Positions 35,595 through 43,795 of a DNA stretch of 64,000 nucleotides are shown piece after piece. Made by a program: the position numbers and the translations under genes. The stretch comes from Saprospiraceae bacterium UBA7687 (GTDB lineage: Bacteria > Bacteroidota > Bacteroidia > Chitinophagales > Saprospiraceae): assembly GCA_002482845.1 (NCBI GenBank), contig DLGT01000005.1, positions 12,418 through 76,417 of the forward strand, in the 5' to 3' direction. Numbering within the stretch: the stretch's first letter is position 1; each line of letters opens with the position of its first letter. A model generated the notes under the pieces. It worked only from the letters and a program-made list of their open reading frames with translations. It was not told the origin of the DNA and searched no databases.

Positions 35595-35900
35595 ATGTCC
35601 AAGGGCCAATTTGTATCTTCTTGTCTACTAATTATATTTTTATTCCTAAATTTTTCTATTGTGAAATCTTGGAGTAAAGGTATAGTACCTGTAGCAGTAA
35701 CAGAAGAAATAAAAGAAGCTAATGGTGGCGAAGAAGAAACCGACAGACAAACTTTCAACTTAGATATCATTTTGAATTCAAACGCTGACAAAATAGGAAC
35801 TATAACGTTAGAATTTACCAATCAAAACTACGAAACACTTTACGACTACAGAGGAACTTATTTCACACCTGATTTTTACAGCCCTCCAGAGGTTATCTAA
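35595..35900 (+). CDS. small secreted protein, function unknown
   Basis: A 101-residue ORF with a convincing signal peptide (MSKGQFVSSCLLIIFLFLNFSIVKSWS) and an acidic mature part (EEIKEANGGEEETDRQTFNLDI) ending in a Tyr-rich tail (YETLYDYRGTYFTPDFYSPP). No family recognised. It sits alone between a terminator and the SulP gene. Coding is supported by the signal peptide and balanced composition. Its start follows directly on the TTTAC stretch at 35590, and no promoter box is evident. Confidence 0.55.
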   Translation: MSKGQFVSSCLLIIFLFLNFSIVKSWSKGIVPVAVTEEIKEANGGEEETDRQTFNLDIILNSNADKIGTITLEFTNQNYETLYDYRGTYFTPDFYSPPEVI

Positions 35901-36104
35901 AAACTTTTTTCTATTCTATTAAATTTCCAATTTGAGCATACATAATACATGTATATGCTTAGTAATTGGTCTTTAGACAGAATGGCTGATTGATGTTTAT
36001 GGATGCTAAATTCCATTTATCAAGTTTCACAATGTATGCTATTGGCTTTGATATGCTTTTATAATAAGTATATCAACAATAGATACAATATCAAAAAAAA
36101 ACAA

Positions 36105-37748
36105 ATGAATAACTTTCTTTCGTTCAAATTTATAAAAAACGACTTCCCTTCTGGATTAGTGGTGTTTTTGGTAGCATTACCTCTTTGTTTGGGAATTGCA
36201 CTAGCATCAGGTGCACCATTATTTGCAGGCGTTATTTCCGGTATTATTGGTGGCTTAGTGGTTGGTTCTCTGAGCAATTCTCAAGTAAGCGTATCAGGAC
36301 CAGCTGCTGGTTTGACCGCCATTGTACTAACAGCCATTACGACATTAGGATCTTATGAATTGTTTTTGCTAGCAGTGGTTCTTGCAGGTGTACTACAATT
36401 CATATTGGGTATAGTAAAAGCGGGCACAATATCAAACTACTTTCCAAATAATGTCATCGAAGGTATGTTGGCTGGTATTGGCGTCATTATTTTCTTAAAA
36501 CAAATACCGCATGCAATAGGATATGATAAAGACGCAGAAGGAGACTTTTTCTTTGAAGAAAAGTCAGGTGGAAACTCTTTTACATCATTAATTTCAGCAT
36601 TTGAGAGCATACATCTTGGAGCTACTATCATTACGGCTGTAGCATTAATGATATTGATACTTTGGGATAAAATTCCCTTCCTGAAAAAACTTAAACTGGT
36701 ACCTGGTGCATTAGTTGCTGTAATATCAGGCATCATCTTGAACAATATCTTTGTAGCATTGGGTTCTTCGCTAGCCGTACAGACAGAACATCTTGTGACT
36801 TTGCCGGTGGTAAAGAGCTTAGCTGATTTTAATTCAATTTTTGTTTTCCCAGATTTTACTGGATTATCTAATTCCAATGTTTGGCTGACAGCCGCAACCA
36901 TAGCTGTAGTTGCCTCTATAGAAACACTGTTATGCATTGAGGCAGGAGATCGTATGGATGTTTATAAAAGATACTCTAATCCAAATAGAGAATTAAGGGC
37001 TCAAGGTATAGGTAATTTATTGAGTGGTTTGATCGGTGGATTACCTATGACTTCAGTGGTTGTGCGTACTTCTGCAAATATAAATTCTGGCGCTCGTACA
37101 AAGCTGTCTACGATCATACATGGCTCCATGCTGTTAATATCTGTGATGTTGATCCCTTCACTTCTGAATCAAATACCATTGGCGACTTTGGCGGCCATAC
37201 TTCTATTGATCGGTTACAAACTTGCAAGTCCAGATAAGGTTAAACATTTTTGGGCGCAAGGAGTATACCAGTTTTTACCGTTTATCGTGACTTTACTCGC
37301 TGTGGTATTTATTGATTTATTAAAAGGTGTTGCTATTGGCATGACCATAAGTTTTATATTTATTTTGATAGGAAATGCAAAAAAAGCATATTTCTTTAAG
37401 AGAGAAACCTATCATGATGGTGATGTTATACACATAGATTTAGCACAAGAAGTTTCGTTTCTTAACAAAGCTGCGATCAAAATGACGTTACAAAATTTGC
37501 CTGAAAACTCAAAGGTAATTATAGATGCTTCCAATTCTATTTACATAGCGCATGACGTACTCGATTTAATTCGTGAATTCAAAGAATATGGTGCTGTTTC
37601 TAAAAACATCGATTTTGGCCTTATAGGTTTTGACAAACACCATAATGTAGAGAATTCAGACGATTTATCTAAAAATGTATGGGTAGAAGATAGAACGCAA
37701 ACAGGAAGCAATATTGAATTATTAGAGACCTTAACCAAAGAAAAATAA
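36105..37748 (+). CDS. SulP/SLC26-family anion transporter with STAS domain (likely bicarbonate)
   Basis: A 547-residue inner-membrane transporter. About a dozen hydrophobic segments (residues 12-420) carry SulP marks: SGLVVFLVALPLCLGIALASG near the N-terminus, QVSVSGPAAGLTAIV, and GLIGGLPMTSVVVRTSANINSGA. The C-terminal 90 residues form a STAS domain (VIHIDLAQEVSFLNKAAIK, then VIIDASNS). SulP proteins move sulfate, bicarbonate or other anions. The carbonic anhydrase gene 29 bases downstream points to bicarbonate (inference). I took the ATG at 36105 (MNNFLSFKF) because the 34 extra residues of the longer ORF from 36003 do not look like the family. Confidence 0.9.
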   Translation: MNNFLSFKFIKNDFPSGLVVFLVALPLCLGIALASGAPLFAGVISGIIGGLVVGSLSNSQVSVSGPAAGLTAIVLTAITTLGSYELFLLAVVLAGVLQFILGIVKAGTISNYFPNNVIEGMLAGIGVIIFLKQIPHAIGYDKDAEGDFFFEEKSGGNSFTSLISAFESIHLGATIITAVALMILILWDKIPFLKKLKLVPGALVAVISGIILNNIFVALGSSLAVQTEHLVTLPVVKSLADFNSIFVFPDFTGLSNSNVWLTAATIAVVASIETLLCIEAGDRMDVYKRYSNPNRELRAQGIGNLLSGLIGGLPMTSVVVRTSANINSGARTKLSTIIHGSMLLISVMLIPSLLNQIPLATLAAILLLIGYKLASPDKVKHFWAQGVYQFLPFIVTLLAVVFIDLLKGVAIGMTISFIFILIGNAKKAYFFKRETYHDGDVIHIDLAQEVSFLNKAAIKMTLQNLPENSKVIIDASNSIYIAHDVLDLIREFKEYGAVSKNIDFGLIGFDKHHNVENSDDLSKNVWVEDRTQTGSNIELLETLTKEK

Positions 37749-37777
37749 TTTATTAAAAACAAAATATAAAAATCATA

Positions 37778-38422
37778 ATGAGTCAGTTTTATCAACAAAT
37801 ATTAGACAATAATAAGAACTGGGTAGCCTCAAAACTAGCAGAAGACGAAAACTTTTTCAATAAACTTGCTGATGGCCAAAAGCCACCTTTATTGTGGATA
37901 GGTTGTGCCGACAGTAGAGTACCCGCAAATGAAATTACAGGTACTCAGCCAGGTGAAGTATTTGTCCACAGAAATATCGCAAATATGGTGCTCCACACGG
38001 ATATGAATATGCTCAGTGTGCTTGATTATGCCGTCAATGTTTTAGAAGTAAGACACGTTATTGTTTGTGGACATTATGGTTGCGGTGGCGTCAAAGCCGC
38101 TATGGGCAATGCAAATATTGGACTTATCGATAACTGGATTAGACATATTAAAGACGTTTACCGATTTCACCACGTGGAATTAGATAACATTGCAGATGAA
38201 AATGAGCGTTTTGATAGGTTTGTAGAACTTAATGTACAGGAGCAAGTCATGGATTTGGCAAAAACATCTATTGTACAAAATGCTTGGAAACAAGGTAGAA
38301 ATCTTTGGATTCATGGTTGGGTTTACTCGATTAGAAATGGGCTTGTCAAAGATTTGAATGTTAATTTTGGTAGTAATGCAGAGTTGCCCGACGTATATAG
38401 ACTAAATATTCAAGGAATATAA
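37778..38422 (+). CDS. beta-class carbonic anhydrase
   Basis: Zinc enzyme interconverting CO2 and bicarbonate. The 214-residue protein has zinc ligands Cys43 (GCADSRVP), His99 and Cys102 (CGHYGCGGVKAA), and the Asp45-Arg47 dyad that gates the metal. No signal peptide, so cytoplasmic. It starts 29 bases after the SulP transporter and is closed by a terminator, making a two-gene transporter-hydratase unit that would import bicarbonate and equilibrate it for carboxylases or pH control. The pairing is seen in the sequence; the flux direction is inference. Confidence 0.95.
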   Translation: MSQFYQQILDNNKNWVASKLAEDENFFNKLADGQKPPLLWIGCADSRVPANEITGTQPGEVFVHRNIANMVLHTDMNMLSVLDYAVNVLEVRHVIVCGHYGCGGVKAAMGNANIGLIDNWIRHIKDVYRFHHVELDNIADENERFDRFVELNVQEQVMDLAKTSIVQNAWKQGRNLWIHGWVYSIRNGLVKDLNVNFGSNAELPDVYRLNIQGI

Positions 38423-38448
38423 AGAAGTTTGAGTTAATTAGTTTTTTG

Positions 38449-38478
38449 AGTCATTCCCATAGCTGTTTGGGAATGGCT
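38449..38478 (+). terminator. intrinsic terminator after the carbonic anhydrase
   Basis: CATTCCCA (38452-38459) with TGGGAATG (38468-38475), extended by AGT/GCT pairs, 8-base loop, then a T-run. It lies 26 bases after the stop and ends just before the convergent RluA-family gene. Confidence 0.8.
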
Positions 38479-38505
38479 TTTTTATTTATATGAAATTGGA
38501 ATTGT

Positions 38506-39222
38506 CTAAAAAGAATCGTTGACCAACTTTTCATCCACGAGTCCCCATAATACATCATTGGTCGGGAAAGGAGCTTTGTATTCGTATTTTTTACCCGTAA
38601 ATGGGTGGGTAAATGCAAGTTTATAAGATAGTAAACAAATACTTCTATCAAGATTAGGTCTTCTAGAACCGTATTTTAAATCTCCTTTAATGGGCATTTC
38701 CATGGTAGCTAATTGCGCTCTTATCTGATGAAATCTACCTGTCTCAAGATCTACTTTTAATAAATGATAGTTGTCAAATGACTGAATAAGCGTATAATAA
38801 AGTACGGACTCTTTAAAGTTATCGTCTACCTTCTCGTCTGCTGTCATGGCTCGATTGTGTAGTTTTTTTATAAAATGTGTAAGTTTTGTAGTTCCTTTTT
38901 CTGGGGTACCGGCAACGATTGCTAAGTATGTTTTTTTAATAACTCGCTCCTTAAACATTTCAGTAAATGCTTCCGTAAATTTTTTGTTTTTACCAAAAAT
39001 AACCAATCCTGTGACGGGTTGATCTATACGATTAAGCACAAAAATGGGTGTCTTATATTTATCTTTTAAGATCTTCTCGAGGTCATCTTGCTCTGAGTCT
39101 GTGGCTTGTACTGCAACACCATGTTTTTTTAATACTATAAGAAAATCTTCTTTGTCATCTATGATGTCATAAGTATCTTCAAATGATTTTTTGTTAAGCT
39201 TGGTCAATCCTGATAAGTCCAC
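38506..39222 (-). CDS. RluA-family RNA pseudouridine synthase
   Basis: Isomerises uridine to pseudouridine in rRNA or tRNA. The 238-residue catalytic domain has the active-site Asp67 in LNRIDQPVTGLVIFG, where the family usually reads HR(L/I)DxxTSG; the first His is Asn here and the Ser is missing (VTGL), both tolerated in the short RluA subfamilies as far as I recall. Later marks are KTYLAIVAG, LLKVDLETGRFHQIRAQLA and HPFTGKKYEYKAPFP. No S4 domain, consistent with RluA or RluC-like short forms. The 50-aa membrane-protein gene lies 21 bases upstream. Target uridine unknown. Confidence 0.9.
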   Translation of the reverse strand: MDLSGLTKLNKKSFEDTYDIIDDKEDFLIVLKKHGVAVQATDSEQDDLEKILKDKYKTPIFVLNRIDQPVTGLVIFGKNKKFTEAFTEMFKERVIKKTYLAIVAGTPEKGTTKLTHFIKKLHNRAMTADEKVDDNFKESVLYYTLIQSFDNYHLLKVDLETGRFHQIRAQLATMEMPIKGDLKYGSRRPNLDRSICLLSYKLAFTHPFTGKKYEYKAPFPTNDVLWGLVDEKLVNDSF

Positions 39223-39243
39223 CTCTATTTTTCTTCTGTAATG

Positions 39244-39396
39244 TTATTCTACTTCTTCGTAATCAACATATTCTTCTTTGGTATTGTTCAGATTTGATTG
39301 TTTATCTTTCTGACCAATACTATTTGGATTTTTAACCAAAAAATATTGTTGGTAAACATAATAACCTACCGCGATTACAATAAGATACTTTAACAT
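39244..39396 (-). CDS. small single-pass membrane protein, 50 aa
   Basis: A short ORF ending 21 bases before the RluA-family start on the same strand. It encodes a hydrophobic N-terminus (MLKYLIVIAVGYYVYQQYFLV) and a polar, strongly acidic tail (SNLNNTKEEYVDYEEVE). This layout resembles short Bacteroidota membrane proteins such as those annotated DUF4834, but the resemblance is only general. A good promoter lies 112 bases upstream, and the tail shows the charged composition of real coding sequence. Probably co-transcribed with the pseudouridine synthase. Confidence 0.55.
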   Translation of the reverse strand: MLKYLIVIAVGYYVYQQYFLVKNPNSIGQKDKQSNLNNTKEEYVDYEEVE

Positions 39397-39507
39397 ATTT
39401 TACTTTTATGCTGATAGAAATTCTGATAAAAAACTTAATACTAAATCAAAACAAGAAATCTAGTCCTTTGCCTTCTATTTAGTCAGTCCTTCTATTATTT
39501 AATCACA

Positions 39508-39538
39508 CAAAGTTACGGTTTATTAGCTAAGGATACAA
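39508..39538 (-). promoter_or_regulatory. promoter for the 50-aa protein and RluA-family gene
   Basis: On the minus strand, TTG (39536-39538), 20 bases, then TAACTTTG (39508-39515). This matches the -33/-7 pattern well and would give a leader of about 105 bases. Confidence 0.55.
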
Positions 39539-39889
39539 ATTTTTATCTTTCTACGCTATCTTATTACAGCGATTCAGAAAGAAACAGCGAAAACGTCTCG
39601 TTTCTAACTGCTTAATGGCAGTATTTTATATAAAGACAAGAAAATACTAATACTGATTTGTGATCACAAATCCTTTTAATGAGATTCTACATTATTTTAT
39701 CATTTGGATTTCTATGTAAAAGGAGTATTTGATCAATATCATTTGAAGGTTCAATTACCTTATAGCAGTTTCTAATTACGCTCAAAAGCTGTCATATTAT
39801 TACTGAAGTACCATTGAAGGAGAAATAGAAAACTGTTATTAAGATTCTTAGCACTTGATGATTTGTGTTTTTAGTTTTCCAAAATCTTA
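39539..39889. other. non-coding gap with an 18-bp perfect palindrome and two hairpins
   Basis: No gene seen. GATTTGTGATCACAAATC (39655-39672) is perfectly self-complementary. Just before it, AGTATTTT (39620-39627) pairs with AAAATACT (39641-39648), and ACTGC/GCAGT (39607-39611, 39618-39622) pairs immediately upstream. The cluster could be an operator, a terminator for the leftward 182-aa gene, or both. The rest is AT-rich without pattern. Confidence 0.45.
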
Positions 39890-40438
39890 TTACTCTTGAA
39901 CAACCGTAGGATGGTTAAAACCTATCGGCGTAAAACCTGAAGATGCTTTTTGCGGTTCGTCATCATCAAAATCTTCCCAATCAGTGATATCTTTTAGAAA
40001 AGACTCCATGTGTCTGATGATAAACGGGACTTTCAATTCGTCAGGTCTCAATATTTCTAGAGACAATGGTGGTTTTGGTTGTCCGTAACCTTCTATATGT
40101 GGACTGACCAACATGACTATAATTTTACCATTAAATAATTGTTGGTAAATCAAGGAGCCATTTGATTTTATCATCGTACGTTTTACACCTGAATCTTCTA
40201 CATTTTCAGAGATGCCACTACTAGACCTACCTAGATCCAAAACAACAGATTCTAGATTTTCGATATTGTCTTTTACGATGATCTCAGCCTTAGGTAGATC
40301 AGATTGTTTCAATATCTCTTCGAGTGTTTTGATGAGCATCGGCTTTACTTCGCCATGCCAAGACTCCCTATAAAGATTCGTATTCTCTAAGACTTGTTTG
40401 TATTTGTTCACTTTGCTGATTAAGGTTCCTAAATCCAT
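39890..40438 (-). CDS. hypothetical protein, 182 aa, downstream of the ald-like gene
   Basis: I do not recognise the family. The 182-residue protein is soluble, with an N-terminal helical part (LISKVNKYKQVLENTNLYRESW), a mid beta-rich part (GSLIYQQLFNGKIIVMLVSPHIEGYG) and an acidic C-terminus (DITDWEDFDDDEPQ). No signal peptide, membrane segment or catalytic motif is evident. It starts 42 bases after the ald-like stop on the same strand and so may share its transcript. The composition is typical of real coding sequence. Confidence 0.7.
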   Translation of the reverse strand: MDLGTLISKVNKYKQVLENTNLYRESWHGEVKPMLIKTLEEILKQSDLPKAEIIVKDNIENLESVVLDLGRSSSGISENVEDSGVKRTMIKSNGSLIYQQLFNGKIIVMLVSPHIEGYGQPKPPLSLEILRPDELKVPFIIRHMESFLKDITDWEDFDDDEPQKASSGFTPIGFNHPTVVQE

Positions 40439-40480
40439 TTTTTATATCTTTTTTTGTCTGTGTTCTGTTAACAAATATTG

Positions 40481-41713
40481 TTATAGTTTACTAGTCATTA
40501 ATAACTCGAGACTAGTGTATTTCAGACCGAATCTTTTGCTTAGATATTCATTAGTAATGCAACCTTTGTAGGTGTAACAACCATTGCGAATGCCATGATT
40601 TTCATACAAAATATTATCAAAATGCATACCACTACCCATCTTTAACAATAAAGGAGTGATAATATTGCTAATAGCTAGTGAAGCTGTTCTGCTCACTTTG
40701 GACGGAATATTGGGTACACAATAATGTATGACACCGTGTTTTACAAAACTAGGGTTTTCTAGCGTCGTGAGTTGTGATGTTTCTATACAGCCGCCTTGAT
40801 CTATACTCACATCTATGATGACTGCACCATCTTTCATCTTTGAGACCATCTCTTCGGATACGATGATAGGCGTGCGGCCACTCTTACTGTGAACAGCGCC
40901 AATCACTACATCAGCACTAGTGAGTTGGTAAGCAAGATAAACGGGATTAATGGATGATGTGTGTAAATGGCGACCAACAGCTGTCTGAAGACGCATCAGT
41001 TTGGTAATATTATTGTCAAAAACCCGTATAGAAGCTCCTAGACCAATGGCAACTTTAATAGCTGTCTCTGCCACAACGCCTGCACCTAAGATAACGATTT
41101 TTGCTGGAGGTACGCCTGACACACTTCCCAAAAGTATGCCACGTCCACCTTCTCTTGTATTGTTTAGATATTCTGCAGCTGTGAGAATGGCACATGTACC
41201 TGCTATCTCGCTCATGATACGCACGATAGGATAACTACCATCTTCTGACTGAAGATACTCCATAGCAAGAGCGGTAATTCTTTTTTTCTTTAACTTCTCT
41301 AAGTAATCGTCTTTTAAAACGGGCAATTGTAAGGGTGATATCAATATTTGATCTGCTTGCATCAAGTCTATCTCTTCTGATGTCGGTGGAGCGATTTTTA
41401 TCAGCACTTGAGATTTGAAGACTTGTTCTTTACTCGCCGTAATCTCTGCACCTGCTTCAGAATAATGATGGTCACTAAAATTGGATCTAAGTCCCGCACC
41501 TGACTCAATGGTTACTTTGTGTCCATAACCTACAAGTGTCCTGATAGATTGTGGGGCAATGCCGACTCTGTTTTCACTTAAGATTATTTCTTTGGGTACG
41601 CCAATGGTAAGACTTTTTGATTTATCGCTATAGGCTAATGTTTCTACTTCTGTTTCGTATTGTCCTTCTGTAAAAAAGTCTGAAAATATAATTGGCTTGT
41701 TCAGTTTGCTCAT
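40481..41713 (-). CDS. alanine dehydrogenase / NAD(P) transhydrogenase alpha-like protein
   Basis: A 410-residue member of the Ald/PntA superfamily: an N-terminal domain (SLTIGVPKEIILSENRVGIAPQ), a Rossmann domain (GVPPAKIVILGAGVVAETA) and an Ald-like C-terminus (VIHYCVPNIPSKVSRTASLAISN). Alanine dehydrogenase interconverts alanine with pyruvate plus ammonia. However, the segments that carry the pyruvate-binding Lys and His in Ald (KVKEP and LHLA) read IKIAPPT and PLQLPV here, so the residues appear replaced. Function is therefore uncertain despite the usual product name. A promoter box (41732-41739) lies just inside the longest ORF start (41734), so I place the start at ATG 41713; 41716 is equally possible. 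Confidence 0.8.
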   Translation of the reverse strand: MSKLNKPIIFSDFFTEGQYETEVETLAYSDKSKSLTIGVPKEIILSENRVGIAPQSIRTLVGYGHKVTIESGAGLRSNFSDHHYSEAGAEITASKEQVFKSQVLIKIAPPTSEEIDLMQADQILISPLQLPVLKDDYLEKLKKKRITALAMEYLQSEDGSYPIVRIMSEIAGTCAILTAAEYLNNTREGGRGILLGSVSGVPPAKIVILGAGVVAETAIKVAIGLGASIRVFDNNITKLMRLQTAVGRHLHTSSINPVYLAYQLTSADVVIGAVHSKSGRTPIIVSEEMVSKMKDGAVIIDVSIDQGGCIETSQLTTLENPSFVKHGVIHYCVPNIPSKVSRTASLAISNIITPLLLKMGSGMHFDNILYENHGIRNGCYTYKGCITNEYLSKRFGLKYTSLELLMTSKL

Positions 41714-41731
41714 CATATATGGTATAGGTGA

Positions 41732-41739
41732 CAAAGCTA
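41732..41739 (-). promoter_or_regulatory. -7 box of the ald-like gene
   Basis: TAGCTTTG on the minus strand fits TAnnTTTG, 16-19 bases before ATG 41716/41713. Confidence 0.45.
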
Positions 41740-41977
41740 CTTATTTTGTATTTAATTCATAAGCAAATGTTATAAAAATAAGAAAATTAGTACATTAACT
41801 TGATTGATAAAAGAACAAATATATCTGAATTACCCATAAATGTTTAAACGGTTTAGACTATTCTATTAATGGAAAGATGGCTTTGCAAAGTCTATACTTT
41901 GTCGTGTTATAATCGGGTTGTCATTGGACAGAAGGTTAAGGGTCCTTGGAGTTCCTATTTAGCTTTGTTGGGCCAAA

Positions 41978-42020
41978 GTCGGGACAACCACGGCACAAAG
42001 TCGGGACAAGGTCGGGACAA
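41978..42020 (+). repeat. three direct copies of GTCGGGACAA
   Basis: Identical 10-mers at 41978-41987, 42000-42009 and 42011-42020; the first two are extended upstream by a shared AAA. GGGACA recurs in the hairpin repeats at 43649 and 43779 in this islet. Confidence 0.8.
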
Positions 42021-42265
42021 CCCTAGACTGGATTTGATGAAAAATGATAGCTTTGATAGCTTTTATGGAATTTTAAAGGTAAGGTAGTGGTATGGTTTCT
42101 TTGAGGCGAAAGACCCCATATACCAAATATGAAGATACGTTACTTTGCTCAGAGAATAGGCAGGTTTTGTAGTTTTTTTTTGAAAAAGAGTATTGCCACT
42201 AAGGCTCGAAGATGCTAAGTTTTTTAGTAGAGAACAAGATAGTTACTTATGGGATGTCTTTGAGT

Positions 42266-42338
42266 CATCCGATCGGGAAGAAATCAAGTAGTGTCTCAGG
42301 GCCATACTACCAAAGTAAATACATCCGATCAGGAGGAA
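42266..42338 (+). repeat. two-copy direct repeat around CATCCGATC
   Basis: CATCCGATCGGGAAGAA starts near 42267 and CATCCGATCAGGAGGAA near 42322, 55 bases apart with two differences. The GATC core is partly palindromic in the first copy (TCCGATCGGGA). Function unknown. Confidence 0.6.
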
Positions 42339-42473
42339 ATGTTAAGAAAAGTGTTAAAATTTCAAATATAAAAATTTATTTAATCCCACTGTCAACAGAA
42401 ATAGCGTTAAAGTTCCGTTAAGGCCATATTAAATGGGGCATTTCGTTCGTTATTAAGGTAATAAAATTATTTA

Positions 42474-43475
42474 ATGATGGGCACACAAGTTTCGCTTTTT
42501 CAATTTGTAGGTAGAGTAGGCAATGTACTAAGTTATTACCTCGATGGTAGACTAACAAGTCGGACCATTGGTAAGCTCGATTTAGAAAAAATGCGGACGG
42601 CACCGCAGTATGAAGAAACACGTAAAAATCAGTCGGAGTTTGCGATTGCATCCAAGGGTGGACAGCTGTTCAGACAGGGATTGATGCATCTCACTAAAGG
42701 GTATACCAATCATACCTATCCTACGGCAGTTATTCAGATTTTGCTCAAAACCTTGCGAAGTGATATGACGCAACCTAAGGGTAAAAGACAACTCAAAAAT
42801 GGTCTCAAAAATGCGCCTGCACAGTTGGCTTTCAGTAAGTTGAATATCTTTCACAAGTATTACAACGAGTTTTATAAGGACATTCTTGTGAAAAAAACAC
42901 CTGATCAAAAAGCATGGAGATTGAATCGTCAAATACTCTTCGGAAAAAAGGTGGAAGGTAACGAAATGACAGTTAAAATAGGGTATTATCACATAGATTT
43001 TGAGGGCAGAGTGGCCAATTATGAACATGCATTATCGATCGCATGTCACCGAAATGAGAAGATAGATTTTAGTGATTTCACCCTGCCAAAACCCAATGAA
43101 ACAAATACTCCGTGGACATTTATCATTATGCAAGTGTGGCGAGAAGGGACAATTCAAGATATCACAGGTATGACTTACATGTCTGTGCTTGATTTGGTGG
43201 AGAATGATTTTGCTGATAACATATGTTTAGATACAGAAGAAGAAAAATTGATGCATACATGCGGACGAGAAATGGTGGCGTCAGATAAGCAAAGTTTGCA
43301 TGTTGCAGGTAGTAAAGGTGGTTCAAAAGTAGTTAATGGGCAAGGATTGCTTAATAATATTGATAATCATGGAGATGTGATGCATGGGCATCGTTTGCAT
43401 CGGGATGATTTGGTGAAATTTGGTGGGCATAATGATTGGGACGATGCGATTGGGGAAATGGTGAATAGGAAGTGA
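42474..43475 (+). CDS. uncharacterised protein, 333 aa, in the ald-tsaE islet
   Basis: The N-terminal 110 residues (SLFQFVGRVGNVLSYYLDGR, then APQYEETRKNQSEFAIASKGGQLFRQGL) follow a pattern I remember from a scattered, often multicopy Bacteroidota family with no known function: a short beta opening resembling GxxGNVxxYxxxGR, an Arg/Asn-rich helix, and a long variable tail. The rest has no recognisable domain, signal or membrane segment. The Gly/His/Asp-rich C-terminus (VMHGHRLHRDDLVKFGGHNDWDD) could bind metal but that is speculation. It stands alone between repeat-rich gaps and interrupts ald-like and tsaE, which I would expect to be close neighbours. Start: ATG 42474 or 42477. Confidence 0.65.
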   Translation: MMGTQVSLFQFVGRVGNVLSYYLDGRLTSRTIGKLDLEKMRTAPQYEETRKNQSEFAIASKGGQLFRQGLMHLTKGYTNHTYPTAVIQILLKTLRSDMTQPKGKRQLKNGLKNAPAQLAFSKLNIFHKYYNEFYKDILVKKTPDQKAWRLNRQILFGKKVEGNEMTVKIGYYHIDFEGRVANYEHALSIACHRNEKIDFSDFTLPKPNETNTPWTFIIMQVWREGTIQDITGMTYMSVLDLVENDFADNICLDTEEEKLMHTCGREMVASDKQSLHVAGSKGGSKVVNGQGLLNNIDNHGDVMHGHRLHRDDLVKFGGHNDWDDAIGEMVNRK

Positions 43476-43598
43476 TTGTTTTAATTGCGGATGGCGCTAG
43501 GGCTGCACACGTTTGGAGATATGCTGTACACGATTGCTTGTTCAGGGGAAGCTTCACATTATGTAGGGTAATATTTTAATGGTCGAAAGTTGTTTCGT

Positions 43599-43665
43599 AC
43601 CTAAAGGCACGGGGATGGGGTTTCATTGTTTATTTCTCCCGATATTTTGTCCCTAATGGGACAGG
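43599..43665. repeat. 67-bp hairpin-tipped repeat, copy 1
   Basis: Starts ACCTAAAGGCACGGGGAT and ends in the self-complementary GTCCCTAATGGGAC (43649-43662). Its partner lies 130 bases downstream; the opening 18 bases are identical and the middle differs at scattered positions. Confidence 0.8.
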
Positions 43666-43728
43666 TTTGGGGTTCATTTGATCAATATGAGTTTTATATC
43701 TCACAGACTACGCAGATTTCGCAGATTT

Positions 43729-43795
43729 ACCTAAAGGCACGGGGATAGGGTTTCCATCTTGTTTTCTACCTATATTTTGTCCCCATGGGGACAGA
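43729..43795. repeat. 67-bp hairpin-tipped repeat, copy 2
   Basis: Same opening as copy 1 and the same TATTTTGTCCC approach, but the tip reads GTCCCCATGGGGAC (43779-43792), a perfect 14-bp palindrome. Where copy 1 has a TAAT loop, copy 2 has CCATGG, so the ability to pair is kept while the sequence changed. Confidence 0.8.

Larger units (their letters stand above)
41740..42473. other. gene-poor left part of the ald-tsaE islet
   Basis: About 730 bases without a supportable gene. Two ORFs of 72 and 69 codons (41869-42087, 42212-42421) have odd composition and no start signals. The stretch holds a triple GTCGGGACAA repeat and a two-copy ATCCGATC repeat, annotated separately. Base use is more GC-rich in patches than in the flanking genes. 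It may be decayed mobile or repetitive DNA. Confidence 0.5.

Noticed and set aside
36003..36104. 34-residue N-terminal extension of the SulP transporter
   Set aside because: The extension does not resemble SulP N-termini; the ATG at 36105 gives the family start.
41869..42087. 72-codon ORF in the islet
   Set aside because: It overlaps the triple GTCGGGACAA repeat, which shapes its translation (QSRDN, SGQGRDN). No start signal and no family.
42212..42421. 69-codon ORF in the islet
   Set aside because: Composition is not protein-like and it spans the two-copy CATCCGATC repeat; no promoter or neighbour supports it.
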